Position numbers and translations under genes: made by a program
The notes under the pieces: model-generated
What the model was told of the DNA's origin: nothing
The model's input: only the letters and a program-made list of their open reading frames with translations
The model's database searches: none
Assembly: GCA_002391185.1 (NCBI GenBank)
Contig: DGRY01000200.1
Span: forward strand, 1 to 7,220
Direction of reading: 5' to 3'
Source: Prevotella sp. UBA4376
Lineage (GTDB): Bacteria > Bacteroidota > Bacteroidia > Bacteroidales > Bacteroidaceae
DNA length: 7,220 bases
Shown here: positions 1 through 7,034 of the stretch, one piece after another
Layout: every line of letters begins with the position of its first letter
How positions within the stretch are numbered: position 1 is the stretch's first letter

Positions 1-1098
1 GTTTCTTGAATTTTTTCGTACATAGTCTATAATTTTATTATTGAATATTTCTTCTTGTTGTTCTTCCATGAACTTCACTTTTATTGGAAGTGTGTAGATG
101 TTGTCTTTCACCTTTTGACTTAGTCCATCAAGGTCTTTCAGTCTTGTGGCATCTTTTTCTGTTGTCACGATGATGCTTCCTTGTGGCATGGTGTTGAATG
201 TATTGTTGATATTTTCAACATCTTTCGTGCTGAACTGATGATGGTCGGCAAATCTCATCATTTTGATGTTTGATTTGTTGATGTCCATCTCTTGTGTCAT
301 GTCAACGATGATCTGTTCTGGAGATGCTATTCCTGTGAGTAGCATCATCTGTCTGCCACGCAGTTCGTGTAGTTGAAGTTCATTCTCGCCAAATAGTTGT
401 TTTGGTGTGGCGTATTCCAAAGTTGTGAAATAGAGGCTTTGGTATGGGTATAAATTCATTGCCTTGCTGAGCACACGAAATTCCATTGGTTTAAGGTCTT
501 TGGGGCATTTCGTTATTATCACGATGTCGGCTCTGTCTTTGCCTGAGAGTGGTTCGCGTAGGCGTCCTGCCGGCATTAGCTTGTCGTAGATGATGAGTCG
601 GTGATAGTCAACAAGTAGGATGTTTATTCCTGGCTTCACATAGCGATGCTGAAAGGCATCGTCGAGCAGAATTACATCTGTGTTGTTGGTTGGTTCTTCG
701 TTGATGATGTGTCGTATTCCTCGGCATCTGTTGCCGTCAACGGCAACATGAATAGATGGGAATTTCTGCTTCATCTGGTAGGGCTCATCACCTATGGTTT
801 GCATAGTGCTGTTGCCGTTTGCCAGTTGGTATCCACGGCTCTTGCGCTTGTATCCTCGTGATAGCACTGCAACCTGTGCTTTGTCTTGCAGTAGTCGGAT
901 GAGGTATTCTACATGAGGTGTTTTACCTGAACCTCCTACTGTGATGTTGCCTACTGAGATTACAGGCACGTCGAACGAGCGTTGTGGTAATATGCCCAGT
1001 TCGAAGAGTTGATTGCGAATGCCCACCCCTAAGCCGTATAGCCAGCTTAGAGGTGTTAGCCATTCATTTATCTTTATGAAATCTCCTTCTATTCGCAT
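1..1098 (-). CDS. lpxK: Tetraacyldisaccharide 4'-kinase LpxK (3' end cut by window edge)
   Basis: The reading frame is open for 366 codons from an ATG whose complement is at 1096-1098 to the window edge. It transfers the ATP gamma-phosphate to the 4' position of the lipid A disaccharide precursor, at the inner face of the inner membrane. Seen directly: an N-terminal hydrophobic stretch (about residues 12-37, WLTPLSWLYGLGVGI), a P-loop GNITVGGSGKTP at 50-61, SRGYKRKSRGY at 80-90, DGNRCRG at 121-127, the family motif LLDDAFQHR at 145-152 (usually DDGFQHR; the G-to-A change is common in Bacteroidetes as far as I recall), and VTTEKDATRL at 311-320. Family members are roughly 330-385 residues, so only a few codons should be missing. 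An in-frame TAG eight codons upstream limits the start to this ATG. There is no Shine-Dalgarno site. It lies 66 bases after sppA on the same strand and is probably co-transcribed. Confidence 0.95.
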   Translation of the reverse strand, partial: MRIEGDFIKINEWLTPLSWLYGLGVGIRNQLFELGILPQRSFDVPVISVGNITVGGSGKTPHVEYLIRLLQDKAQVAVLSRGYKRKSRGYQLANGNSTMQTIGDEPYQMKQKFPSIHVAVDGNRCRGIRHIINEEPTNNTDVILLDDAFQHRYVKPGINILLVDYHRLIIYDKLMPAGRLREPLSGKDRADIVIITKCPKDLKPMEFRVLSKAMNLYPYQSLYFTTLEYATPKQLFGENELQLHELRGRQMMLLTGIASPEQIIVDMTQEMDINKSNIKMMRFADHHQFSTKDVENINNTFNTMPQGSIIVTTEKDATRLKDLDGLSQKVKDNIYTLPIKVKFMEEQQEEIFNNKIIDYVRKNSRN

Positions 1099-1103
1099 GG
1101 TTC

Positions 1104-1114
1104 TGCGCAGCGCA
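1104..1114. repeat. GC-rich perfect palindrome at the lpxK ribosome-binding region
   Basis: TGCGC-A-GCGCA is a perfect inverted repeat around one central base, inside a run of almost only G and C (1105-1120) in an otherwise AT-rich spacer. On the lpxK mRNA it would sit 5 nucleotides before the start codon and could fold as TGCG-CTG-CGCA, masking the ribosome-entry region. Whether it regulates anything is inference. Confidence 0.5.
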
Positions 1115-1121
1115 CGCCGCT

Positions 1122-1146
1122 AAATGATAAATAACAAATGATAAAT
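1122..1146. repeat. Short direct repeat AAATGATAAAT x2 in the sppA-lpxK spacer
   Basis: AAATGATAAAT occurs at 1122-1132 and again at 1136-1146, a period of 14 bases. It lies between the sppA stop codon and the GC-rich block before lpxK. On the minus strand it reads ATTTATCATTT. It may be a small dispersed intergenic repeat, but only this one locus can be seen. Confidence 0.6.
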
Positions 1147-1164
1147 GAAAAAGAGTTTCACGCT

Positions 1165-2931
1165 CTATTTTATTCTGATGATATATGGCATACGTGCCTG
1201 AACCTTGTCCATCTGCTCGTATTCGTTCATCATCATTACTGGTTCGTAGAGAGCGCCGAGAGTGTTCTTGAGCTTAGTGTCAAGATAAGTGTCCATATCT
1301 GTTGAGTTTGCAAGAAGCTGTTCGAGCAGCGATGGTGTCTCGCCCCATGTTTCAGCGTAGTATTCCTTGCATTTAGCCAGGCTGGCTGCCTTGGCAATGG
1401 CACGGTTCAAACCGCCAATCTCGTCAACAAGACCAATCTTCTTGGCATCTTCACCAAGCCATACACGACCCTGAGCAATGTTCTCAACCTGTGCTGGAGT
1501 CAACTTTCTTCCTTCTGCTACACGCTTTTTGAACAGTTCGTAGCCACGGTTTACGTTGTTTTGTAGTGCTGTAAACTGTTCGGGTGTGAAACCGTATTCC
1601 TGTGAACCCAATACTGAGTTGCGGTTGGTACCTACCTGTGAGAAGTTGATACCGAGCTTCTTGGTGTAGAGTTCTGACATGTCTCGATAAAGACCGTAGA
1701 TACCGATACTACCTGTGATAGTGGTGTTGTCGGCAATGATGTAGTTGGCTGGTGCGCTTATGTAGTAACCGCCAGAAGCTGCTGCTCCACTCATAGAAAC
1801 AACAACGGGTTTCTTTTCGCGAAGTTTCTTCACCTGATGCCAAATTTGTTCAGAGGCATAGGCTGAACCGCCACCAGAGTTTATACGCAACACTACAGCT
1901 TTTATCTTGTCGTTGTCGGCAATTTCCTGCAAGTCTTGGCATACTCTTTTGGCAACTATATTTGTTGTTCCGGCAAAAATGCCTTGAGGTGTTTCTTCAT
2001 CGATGATGTTTCCGAAGGCATAGTAAACAGCCACTTTGTCGCCATCTTCTTTAATTTTGGTATTTAGAATGTCGTCAACGCTAATCTGATTGATGTCATC
2101 GTCTTCGTCGAGTTTCATGAATTTCTTGACGGCTGGTTTCACCTCGTCGGTGTAGAGTAGTTTGTCAACCATCTTTGTCTCTACAAACTGTTTTGGATCG
2201 CCAAGAGTTATCATGTCGTCGGCATATTTGTTGAGTTTGGCTGTTGAGATGTGACGGTTTTCTGAAACTGCCTTGACGATAGTGTTCCACCAACCGTGAA
2301 GGTAACGCTCGGTCTGCTCACGATCGGCAGCGCTCATTTCGTCGGCTGTATAGCGCTCAACAGCACTTTTGTATTTTCCAACCTTTACTGGTACATACTT
2401 TATGCCAAATTTTGCCAAAGTGTTCTTTATATACATCGCTTCGCCACCAAGACCTATCCAGTTTACTGTTCCCTGTGGGTTCATATACACTTTGTTGGCG
2501 GTTGATGCTAAGTAATAGCTCAGTATGTTATATTCTTCTCCATAGGCTATAATCCATTTTCCTGTGTTGCGGAATTTTTTTAGTTCGGCATGGAGCTCTT
2601 CAACCTGAGCAATGTCGGCACCAAACTGTCCTGCTTCGATGTAGATACCAGCTACGTCGTCGTTGGCAGCAGCACGCTGGATAGCCTGCATGGTGTTTTC
2701 AAAACTCAGTCCTTCAATTCCATTAATCTTGTTCATGAAATTGTCTTCGCTCTGCTCTGACATTATTCCGTCAAGTTTCAACACAAGCACCGAATTAGGG
2801 TCAATGCTTTTAGTGGCCTCGCCTGATGCAATCATGCCAACGATGCTCATGGCACCGAACGCAAACATGATGATGCTGGTTAGGAAGATTCCTACCACGG
2901 TTGCGAGTACGTACTTAAAAAAATCTTTCAT
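1165..2931 (-). CDS. sppA: Signal peptide peptidase SppA, 67K type (protease IV)
   Basis: This membrane-anchored serine protease degrades signal peptides left after preprotein processing. The 588 residues fit the long (67K) class with two tandem SppA domains, as in E. coli (618). Residues about 7-35 form one N-terminal transmembrane segment (YVLATVVGIFLTSIIMFAFG). The N-terminal domain holds the general-base lysine, K188 in VGKYKSAVERY, matching E. coli K209. The C-terminal domain has RINSGGGSAYASE (349-361) and the nucleophile S386 in SGAAASGGYYIS (381-392), matching E. coli S409, then TGSIGIYG (406-413) and the conserved GRVWLGEDAKKIGLVDEIGG (488-507). Both catalytic residues are present, so the enzyme should be active. 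The start is chosen because it gives a complete membrane anchor. No Shine-Dalgarno site precedes it, but a -7 element lies about 70 bases upstream. It is followed by lpxK on the same strand. Confidence 0.96.
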   Translation of the reverse strand: MKDFFKYVLATVVGIFLTSIIMFAFGAMSIVGMIASGEATKSIDPNSVLVLKLDGIMSEQSEDNFMNKINGIEGLSFENTMQAIQRAAANDDVAGIYIEAGQFGADIAQVEELHAELKKFRNTGKWIIAYGEEYNILSYYLASTANKVYMNPQGTVNWIGLGGEAMYIKNTLAKFGIKYVPVKVGKYKSAVERYTADEMSAADREQTERYLHGWWNTIVKAVSENRHISTAKLNKYADDMITLGDPKQFVETKMVDKLLYTDEVKPAVKKFMKLDEDDDINQISVDDILNTKIKEDGDKVAVYYAFGNIIDEETPQGIFAGTTNIVAKRVCQDLQEIADNDKIKAVVLRINSGGGSAYASEQIWHQVKKLREKKPVVVSMSGAAASGGYYISAPANYIIADNTTITGSIGIYGLYRDMSELYTKKLGINFSQVGTNRNSVLGSQEYGFTPEQFTALQNNVNRGYELFKKRVAEGRKLTPAQVENIAQGRVWLGEDAKKIGLVDEIGGLNRAIAKAASLAKCKEYYAETWGETPSLLEQLLANSTDMDTYLDTKLKNTLGALYEPVMMMNEYEQMDKVQARMPYIIRIK

Positions 2932-2992
2932 ACTTTAGTTTTAATTCTCTGTTTTGTTATTAAATTTGTTATCTTATTATTAAATATGAGTA

Positions 2993-3000
2993 TATTTTTG
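2993..3000 (+). promoter_or_regulatory. Candidate -7 element (TATTTTTG) for the SGNH esterase gene
   Basis: TATTTTTG matches the Bacteroidetes -7 consensus TAnnTTTG and lies 62 bases before the esterase start codon. The nearest upstream TTTG (2965-2968) is 24 bases away, longer than the usual 19 or so, which weakens the call. It directly abuts the opposing sppA -7 element. Confidence 0.45.
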
Positions 3001-3008
3001 CAAAGGTA
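3001..3008 (-). promoter_or_regulatory. Probable -7 promoter element (TACCTTTG) for sppA-lpxK
   Basis: On the minus strand this reads TACCTTTG followed by CA, a perfect match to TAnnTTTG and to its frequent TACCTTTGC form. It lies about 70 bases upstream of the sppA start codon, giving a leader of roughly 60 nucleotides. I see no clear TTTG at the -33 position. Confidence 0.6.
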
Positions 3009-3032
3009 CGAAATGTTTTCGATATTATTTGT

Positions 3033-3040
3033 TATTTTTG
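3033..3040 (+). promoter_or_regulatory. Second candidate -7 element (TATTTTTG) before the SGNH gene
   Basis: This is another exact TAnnTTTG match, 22 bases before the esterase ATG, which would give a very short leader of about 15 nucleotides. No TTTG lies at the right distance upstream, and the surrounding DNA is T-rich, so chance is a real possibility. Confidence 0.3.
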
Positions 3041-3062
3041 TGGCGAAAAATAAGTTAAAATC

Positions 3063-3749
3063 ATGAAAAAACTTTCTCTATTATTAATAATGTTCGTCTT
3101 GTGCCTTTGTTCTGTGGCTCAGGATTGTAATAAAAAGTGTGATAATAAATGCTGTGGCGAAATTGTTCGTGTGGCATGTGTTGGGAACTCAATTACCGAA
3201 GGCTTTGGATTATCTTATCCGAATATTCAATCATGGCCATCGGTATTACAGCAAAAGCTTGGTGAAGGGTTTGAAGTGAAAAATTGTGGTGTTTCGGCTC
3301 GCACTCTTCTTAATAGTGGAGATTTGCCTTATACAAAAGAAAAACAATGGCGTGATGCTAAGAGTTTTTTACCTAATATTGTTATAATAAAACTGGGTAC
3401 TAACGATTCTAAGCCATGGAACTGGAAACACAAGGAAGATTTTGTGCGTGATTATCAGTTGATGATTGACACTTTAAAAGCATTATCGTCACATCCTTCT
3501 ATTTATCTTTGCACGCCTATTCATAGCGAGAATGTGGAGTGGGGAATTCGTGATTCTGTTATTACAAACGAGATAGCTCCGCTTGTTCGTTTACTCGTTT
3601 GCAGAAACAAACTGAAACTTATAGATCTCAATATACTTTTCCCAAATGACAAGAATTTGCTTCTTGATGATGGGGTTCATCCTAATGTTGATGGCTCAAA
3701 GCGCTTGGCTGAAATCATCTATAATGAGATAAAACGTAAAGAATTATGA
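3063..3749 (+). CDS. Secreted SGNH/GDSL-family hydrolase (probable esterase)
   Basis: The 228-residue protein has all SGNH blocks. Block I is VGNSITEG (40-47) with nucleophile S43. The block II glycine is G76 in NCGVSARTLL. Block III is KLGTND (110-115), with N114 for the oxyanion hole. Block V is DDGVHPN (202-208), with D203 and H206 completing the triad. Residues 1-19 form a signal peptide with a likely cleavage after SVA-QD, so it acts in the periplasm or outside the cell. Relatives remove acetyl or other acyl groups from sugars, glycans or lipids; the substrate cannot be read from sequence. The middle part (CTPIHSENVEWGIRDSVI, 150-167) resembles Bacteroidetes carbohydrate-esterase-like members, by recall. 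The mature N-terminus has an unusual cysteine cluster at C22, C26, C30 and C31. It stands alone: divergent from sppA and convergent with the next gene. Confidence 0.9.
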   Translation: MKKLSLLLIMFVLCLCSVAQDCNKKCDNKCCGEIVRVACVGNSITEGFGLSYPNIQSWPSVLQQKLGEGFEVKNCGVSARTLLNSGDLPYTKEKQWRDAKSFLPNIVIIKLGTNDSKPWNWKHKEDFVRDYQLMIDTLKALSSHPSIYLCTPIHSENVEWGIRDSVITNEIAPLVRLLVCRNKLKLIDLNILFPNDKNLLLDDGVHPNVDGSKRLAEIIYNEIKRKEL

Positions 3750-3760
3750 GTTTTTAAGCC

Positions 3761-3804
3761 TTTAGGATGCCTTTAGGATTCGTTTAGGATGCTCTTAGGG
3801 TTGT
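3761..3804. repeat. 11-base tandem repeat array A (four units)
   Basis: The units are TTTAGGATGCC (3761-3771), TTTAGGATTCG (3772-3782), TTTAGGATGCT (3783-3793) and the diverged CTTAGGGTTGT (3794-3804). The period is exactly 11 with no slips. The 8-base core TTTAGGAT is identical in three units while the last three bases vary. A weak further unit may precede it at 3750-3760 (6 of 11 matches). The array begins 12 bases after the esterase stop codon, in the convergent spacer. Confidence 0.85.
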
Positions 3805-3874
3805 TGTTGCTTTTTTTTGTTAAAAAATGTTTGTTTTGAAGTTTGATGAATACTTATGGTGCTTAACTCTACAT
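3805..3874. other. Rest of the convergent spacer, T-rich; possible transcript end
   Basis: This 70-base stretch has a run of eight T (3811-3818) followed by TAAAAAA, which could form only a weak A:T stem (CTTTTTT / AAAAAA). No GC-containing intrinsic terminator is visible for either of the two converging genes. Confidence 0.4.
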
Positions 3875-4510
3875 TTACTTTAGCTTTTTTCCTTTATAGT
3901 ATGCATTGAAACTGTCGTGCGCATATCCTCTTCCGTCGCATTCAAAGTTGAATGTTGATGCGTCTTCAATCTTTATTCCACGATAATACACATTAAATGC
4001 ATCCTTGGCATAGCCATCTTTAAGAACAACAAATGAGCTGGCGCTTGCATCTTTAATTTTTTTGCCGTTGAAGAACACGTCGAAGGTTGTCTTGTAGTAT
4101 TCATCACGTGTATATCCATCTTTGTCAATTATAATATCATCAAGAAGTCGGTCTTTGTTTGTTGTTACATCATGTGGAAAAGTATCGGGCCTTCTATCAT
4201 TGGTTTGGACCTTTAGTTTAAAATGCTTTGGGTCAACGAATGGCAGAATTGTTCCGTTCATATATACATTATAGCTGTCTTTAGCGTAGCCATGTCCGAT
4301 TATTCTAAAACTGTTCGCGTTGGCAAACTTAAGAGGTGTGCCTTTATAATAAACTATCCCGTTTTCAATGGTATAGCTATCCCTTTTGTCAACTATATTT
4401 ATGCCGTGGCGAGGAACTTGTGGCTGTTTGGGCTCTGTAATCTGTGCGTTTGTTGCAATGCTGAAGGTTAGCATGACAACAGTAGTCAGTAAGATGTTTT
4501 TGGCTTCCAT
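3875..4510 (-). CDS. Secreted DKNYY-type repeat protein of unknown function
   Basis: The 211-residue protein has a clear signal peptide (residues 1-23, hydrophobic core ILLTTVVMLTFSIA, likely cleavage after NAQ). The mature part is built of diverged repeats of the pattern G-Y-[AT]-[KRH]-D-x-[YF]-[ND]-[VA]-[YF]-[YFM]-x-G. The units are at about 74-86 (GYAKDSYNVYMNG), 132-149 (GYTRD, a short insertion, then FDVFFNG), 166-178 (GYAKDAFNVYYRG) and 195-206 (GYAHDSFNAYYKG), with a partial one at 51-57 (GIVYYKG). Linkers contain DASASSF and DASTFNF. This matches the DKNYY family as I know it; no catalytic residues are evident and its function is unknown. It is probably exported and may be a structural or binding protein. 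It is transcribed alone, convergent with the esterase and divergent from groES, and flanked on both sides by 11-base repeat arrays. Confidence 0.85.
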   Translation of the reverse strand: MEAKNILLTTVVMLTFSIATNAQITEPKQPQVPRHGINIVDKRDSYTIENGIVYYKGTPLKFANANSFRIIGHGYAKDSYNVYMNGTILPFVDPKHFKLKVQTNDRRPDTFPHDVTTNKDRLLDDIIIDKDGYTRDEYYKTTFDVFFNGKKIKDASASSFVVLKDGYAKDAFNVYYRGIKIEDASTFNFECDGRGYAHDSFNAYYKGKKLK

Positions 4511-4586
4511 AATTTATAGTTTTTAAATTTATGTTTTTTTTGAGTTGATTTTCGCGTAAGTACAGACTCTTATTTCATGTACATTG

Positions 4587-4594
4587 CAAATATA
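4587..4594 (-). promoter_or_regulatory. Candidate -7 element (TATATTTG) for the DKNYY gene
   Basis: On the minus strand this reads TATATTTGC, an exact TAnnTTTG match about 77 bases upstream of the start codon at 4510. No TTTG is visible at the -33 position, so support rests on one short motif. Confidence 0.4.
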
Positions 4595-4731
4595 TTAATA
4601 ATATTTTCTATTTGCCGATGCACCTTTTGATTTTATTTTATTTTAACACGATGGGTGAATTTAATGCGCGTAAGGTATAAAAACTTGACATGTAATACTA
4701 TAGTTGTCGCGGAATTTTATCAAAAAGCATC

Positions 4732-4775
4732 TCGAAACCGTCTCGAAGGGCTACCGAAGGCATATCGAAGGATTG
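4732..4775. repeat. 11-base tandem repeat array B (four units)
   Basis: The units are TCGAAACCGTC (4732-4742), TCGAAGGGCTA (4743-4753), CCGAAGGCATA (4754-4764) and TCGAAGGATTG (4765-4775). The period is exactly 11. The conserved part is YCGAAGG, with a four-base variable tail. CAAAAAGCATC at 4721-4731 looks like a decayed extra unit (7 of 11 matches to CCGAAGGCATA). The array lies about 220 bases before the DKNYY start codon and about 100 bases upstream of the first groES regulatory half-site. Confidence 0.82.
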
Positions 4776-4877
4776 TAAAAGATTGGGAATGAGTAAAATT
4801 TAAGTTTTTGAAAGTTTTATTTCTTTACATTTTTTTTTTATTTAATATCAACCACTTTATGTGTTTGTTGCGACAGA

Positions 4878-4934
4878 TGCCAGTGTCAGCCAAATTGTCA
4901 CGCTTACTCTGCCAATTTTGTCAGTTATATGACA
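4878..4934 (+). promoter_or_regulatory. TGNCA half-site cluster with TGTCA-N6-TGACA; probable enhancer for the groESL promoter
   Basis: TGNCA words occur at 4878 (TGCCA), 4884 and 4896 (TGTCA), 4910 (TGCCA), 4919 (TGTCA) and 4930 (TGACA). The last two form a perfect inverted repeat (4919-4934), and CTGCCAATTTTGTCAG (4909-4924) is an imperfect one. They lie about 40 to 95 bases upstream of the predicted start of transcription, a plausible place for an activator of a sigma-54 promoter. The binding protein is unknown. Confidence 0.55.
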
Positions 4935-4946
4935 CATTCTGCATGT

Positions 4947-4962
4947 TGGCACGGTTTTGGCA
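4947..4962 (+). promoter_or_regulatory. Sigma-54 (-24/-12) promoter of groESL
   Basis: TGGCACGGTTTTGGCA matches the RpoN consensus TGGCACG-N4-TTGCA with one mismatch (G for the second T of TTGCA). The invariant GG (4948-4949) and GC (4960-4961) are exactly ten bases apart. The base before is T and the base after the -24 block is G, as the longer consensus YTGGCACGR prefers. Predicted transcription start is near 4973, giving a leader of about 73 nucleotides before groES. I found no CIRCE element and no good TAnnTTTG element in this orientation. Confidence 0.75.
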
Positions 4963-4973
4963 TAAGAAGAAAG

Positions 4974-5008
4974 TGAGTAAACACTCAAGCCGACAATGGC
5001 TGTTGGCT
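4974..5008 (+). promoter_or_regulatory. Twin stem-loops at the 5' end of the groESL leader
   Basis: The first stem-loop is TGAGT-AAAC-ACTCA (4974-4987). The second follows with no gap: AGCCGACA-ATGGC-TGTTGGCT (4988-5008), eight pairs including one G-U. Both lie immediately after the predicted sigma-54 start of transcription, so they would cap the mRNA and might stabilise it or tune translation. The rest of the leader (5009-5045) is A/T-rich and open, with no Shine-Dalgarno site before groES. Confidence 0.5.
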
Positions 5009-5045
5009 ATATCCATTAAATATAAACAATAAAAACATAAGAATT

Positions 5046-5318
5046 ATGACTATTAAACCATTAGCAGACAGAGTACTGGTATTACCAGCACCAGCTGAAG
5101 AAAAAGTAGGAGGAATCATTATCCCAGACACAGCTAAAGAGAAACCACAGCGTGGTAAGGTTATTGCTGTTGGTCAAGGCACCAAGGACGAGCAGATGTA
5201 TCTTAAGGAAGGCGATGTTGTTCTTTATGGCAAGTATGCAGGTACAGAGCTTGAGGCAAATGGTGAGAAGTATCTCATGATGCGTCAAAGCGATGTTTTG
5301 GCAGTAGTTGAGGAATAA
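5046..5318 (+). CDS. groES: Co-chaperonin GroES (Hsp10)
   Basis: The 90-residue protein is the seven-subunit lid of the GroEL folding chamber and acts in the cytoplasm. It starts with the family signature [12 protein letters not shown] (3-14). The mobile loop that docks on GroEL is at about 16-32, with the hydrophobic GGIII tripeptide region at 22-26. [13 protein letters not shown] (33-45) and [15 protein letters not shown] (55-69) are typical. The length is slightly below the 94-97 of many proteobacterial forms and usual for Bacteroidales. The spacer before the start (ATAAGAATT) has no Shine-Dalgarno site. It is the first gene of the groES-groEL operon, transcribed from the proposed sigma-54 promoter. 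Confidence 0.98.
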   Translation: MTIKPLADRVLVLPAPAEEKVGGIIIPDTAKEKPQRGKVIAVGQGTKDEQMYLKEGDVVLYGKYAGTELEANGEKYLMMRQSDVLAVVEE

Positions 5319-7010
<1,692 letters not shown>

Positions 7011-7034
7011 TTATATTAAAAAGTGCAAAATATG

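Larger units (their letters stand above)
4511..5045. other. Long divergent regulatory region between the DKNYY gene and groES
   Basis: This 535-base spacer has no convincing gene. From left to right it holds an AT-rich segment with a -7-like element for the DKNYY gene (4587-4594), a featureless part (about 4600-4720), an 11-base repeat array (4732-4775), a T-rich stretch (4801-4860), a cluster of TGNCA half-sites (4878-4962), a sigma-54 promoter (4947-4962), two stem-loops (4974-5008), and an A-rich leader ending at the groES ATG. A 74-codon frame starting with a TTG at 4808 overlaps the promoter and is not credible. Confidence 0.8.

Noticed and set aside
646..861. Plus-strand frame of 71 codons inside the lpxK region
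   Set aside because: It lies antisense within lpxK, whose opposite strand carries the P-loop and DDAFQHR motif in frame. No family resemblance was seen.
1151..1170. Terminator between sppA and lpxK (AGAG-CGTGAAA-CTCT-TTTT on the minus strand)
   Set aside because: The stem has only four pairs with a seven-base loop, too weak to call, and the gene order favours read-through.
2296..2938. Two plus-strand frames (69 and 91 codons) over sppA
   Set aside because: They are antisense shadows of a full-length SppA with both catalytic residues.
4223..4471. Plus-strand frame of 82 codons opposite the DKNYY gene
   Set aside because: The minus strand has a signal peptide and clear repeat pattern; the plus frame has none.
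3761..4775. CRISPR array
   Set aside because: The repeat units are 11 bases with no spacers of 30 or more bases, and no cas gene is present.
4974..4987. TGAGT-AAAC-ACTCA as a CIRCE (HrcA) operator
   Set aside because: CIRCE is TTAGCACTC-N9-GAGTGCTAA. Here the arms are shorter, in the opposite order, and separated by four bases.
4808..5032. Possible small hydrophobic protein of 74 codons before groES
   Set aside because: It starts with TTG in a T-rich stretch, has no ribosome-binding site, and runs through the sigma-54 promoter and leader stem-loops. The hydrophobic start is explained by T-rich codons.
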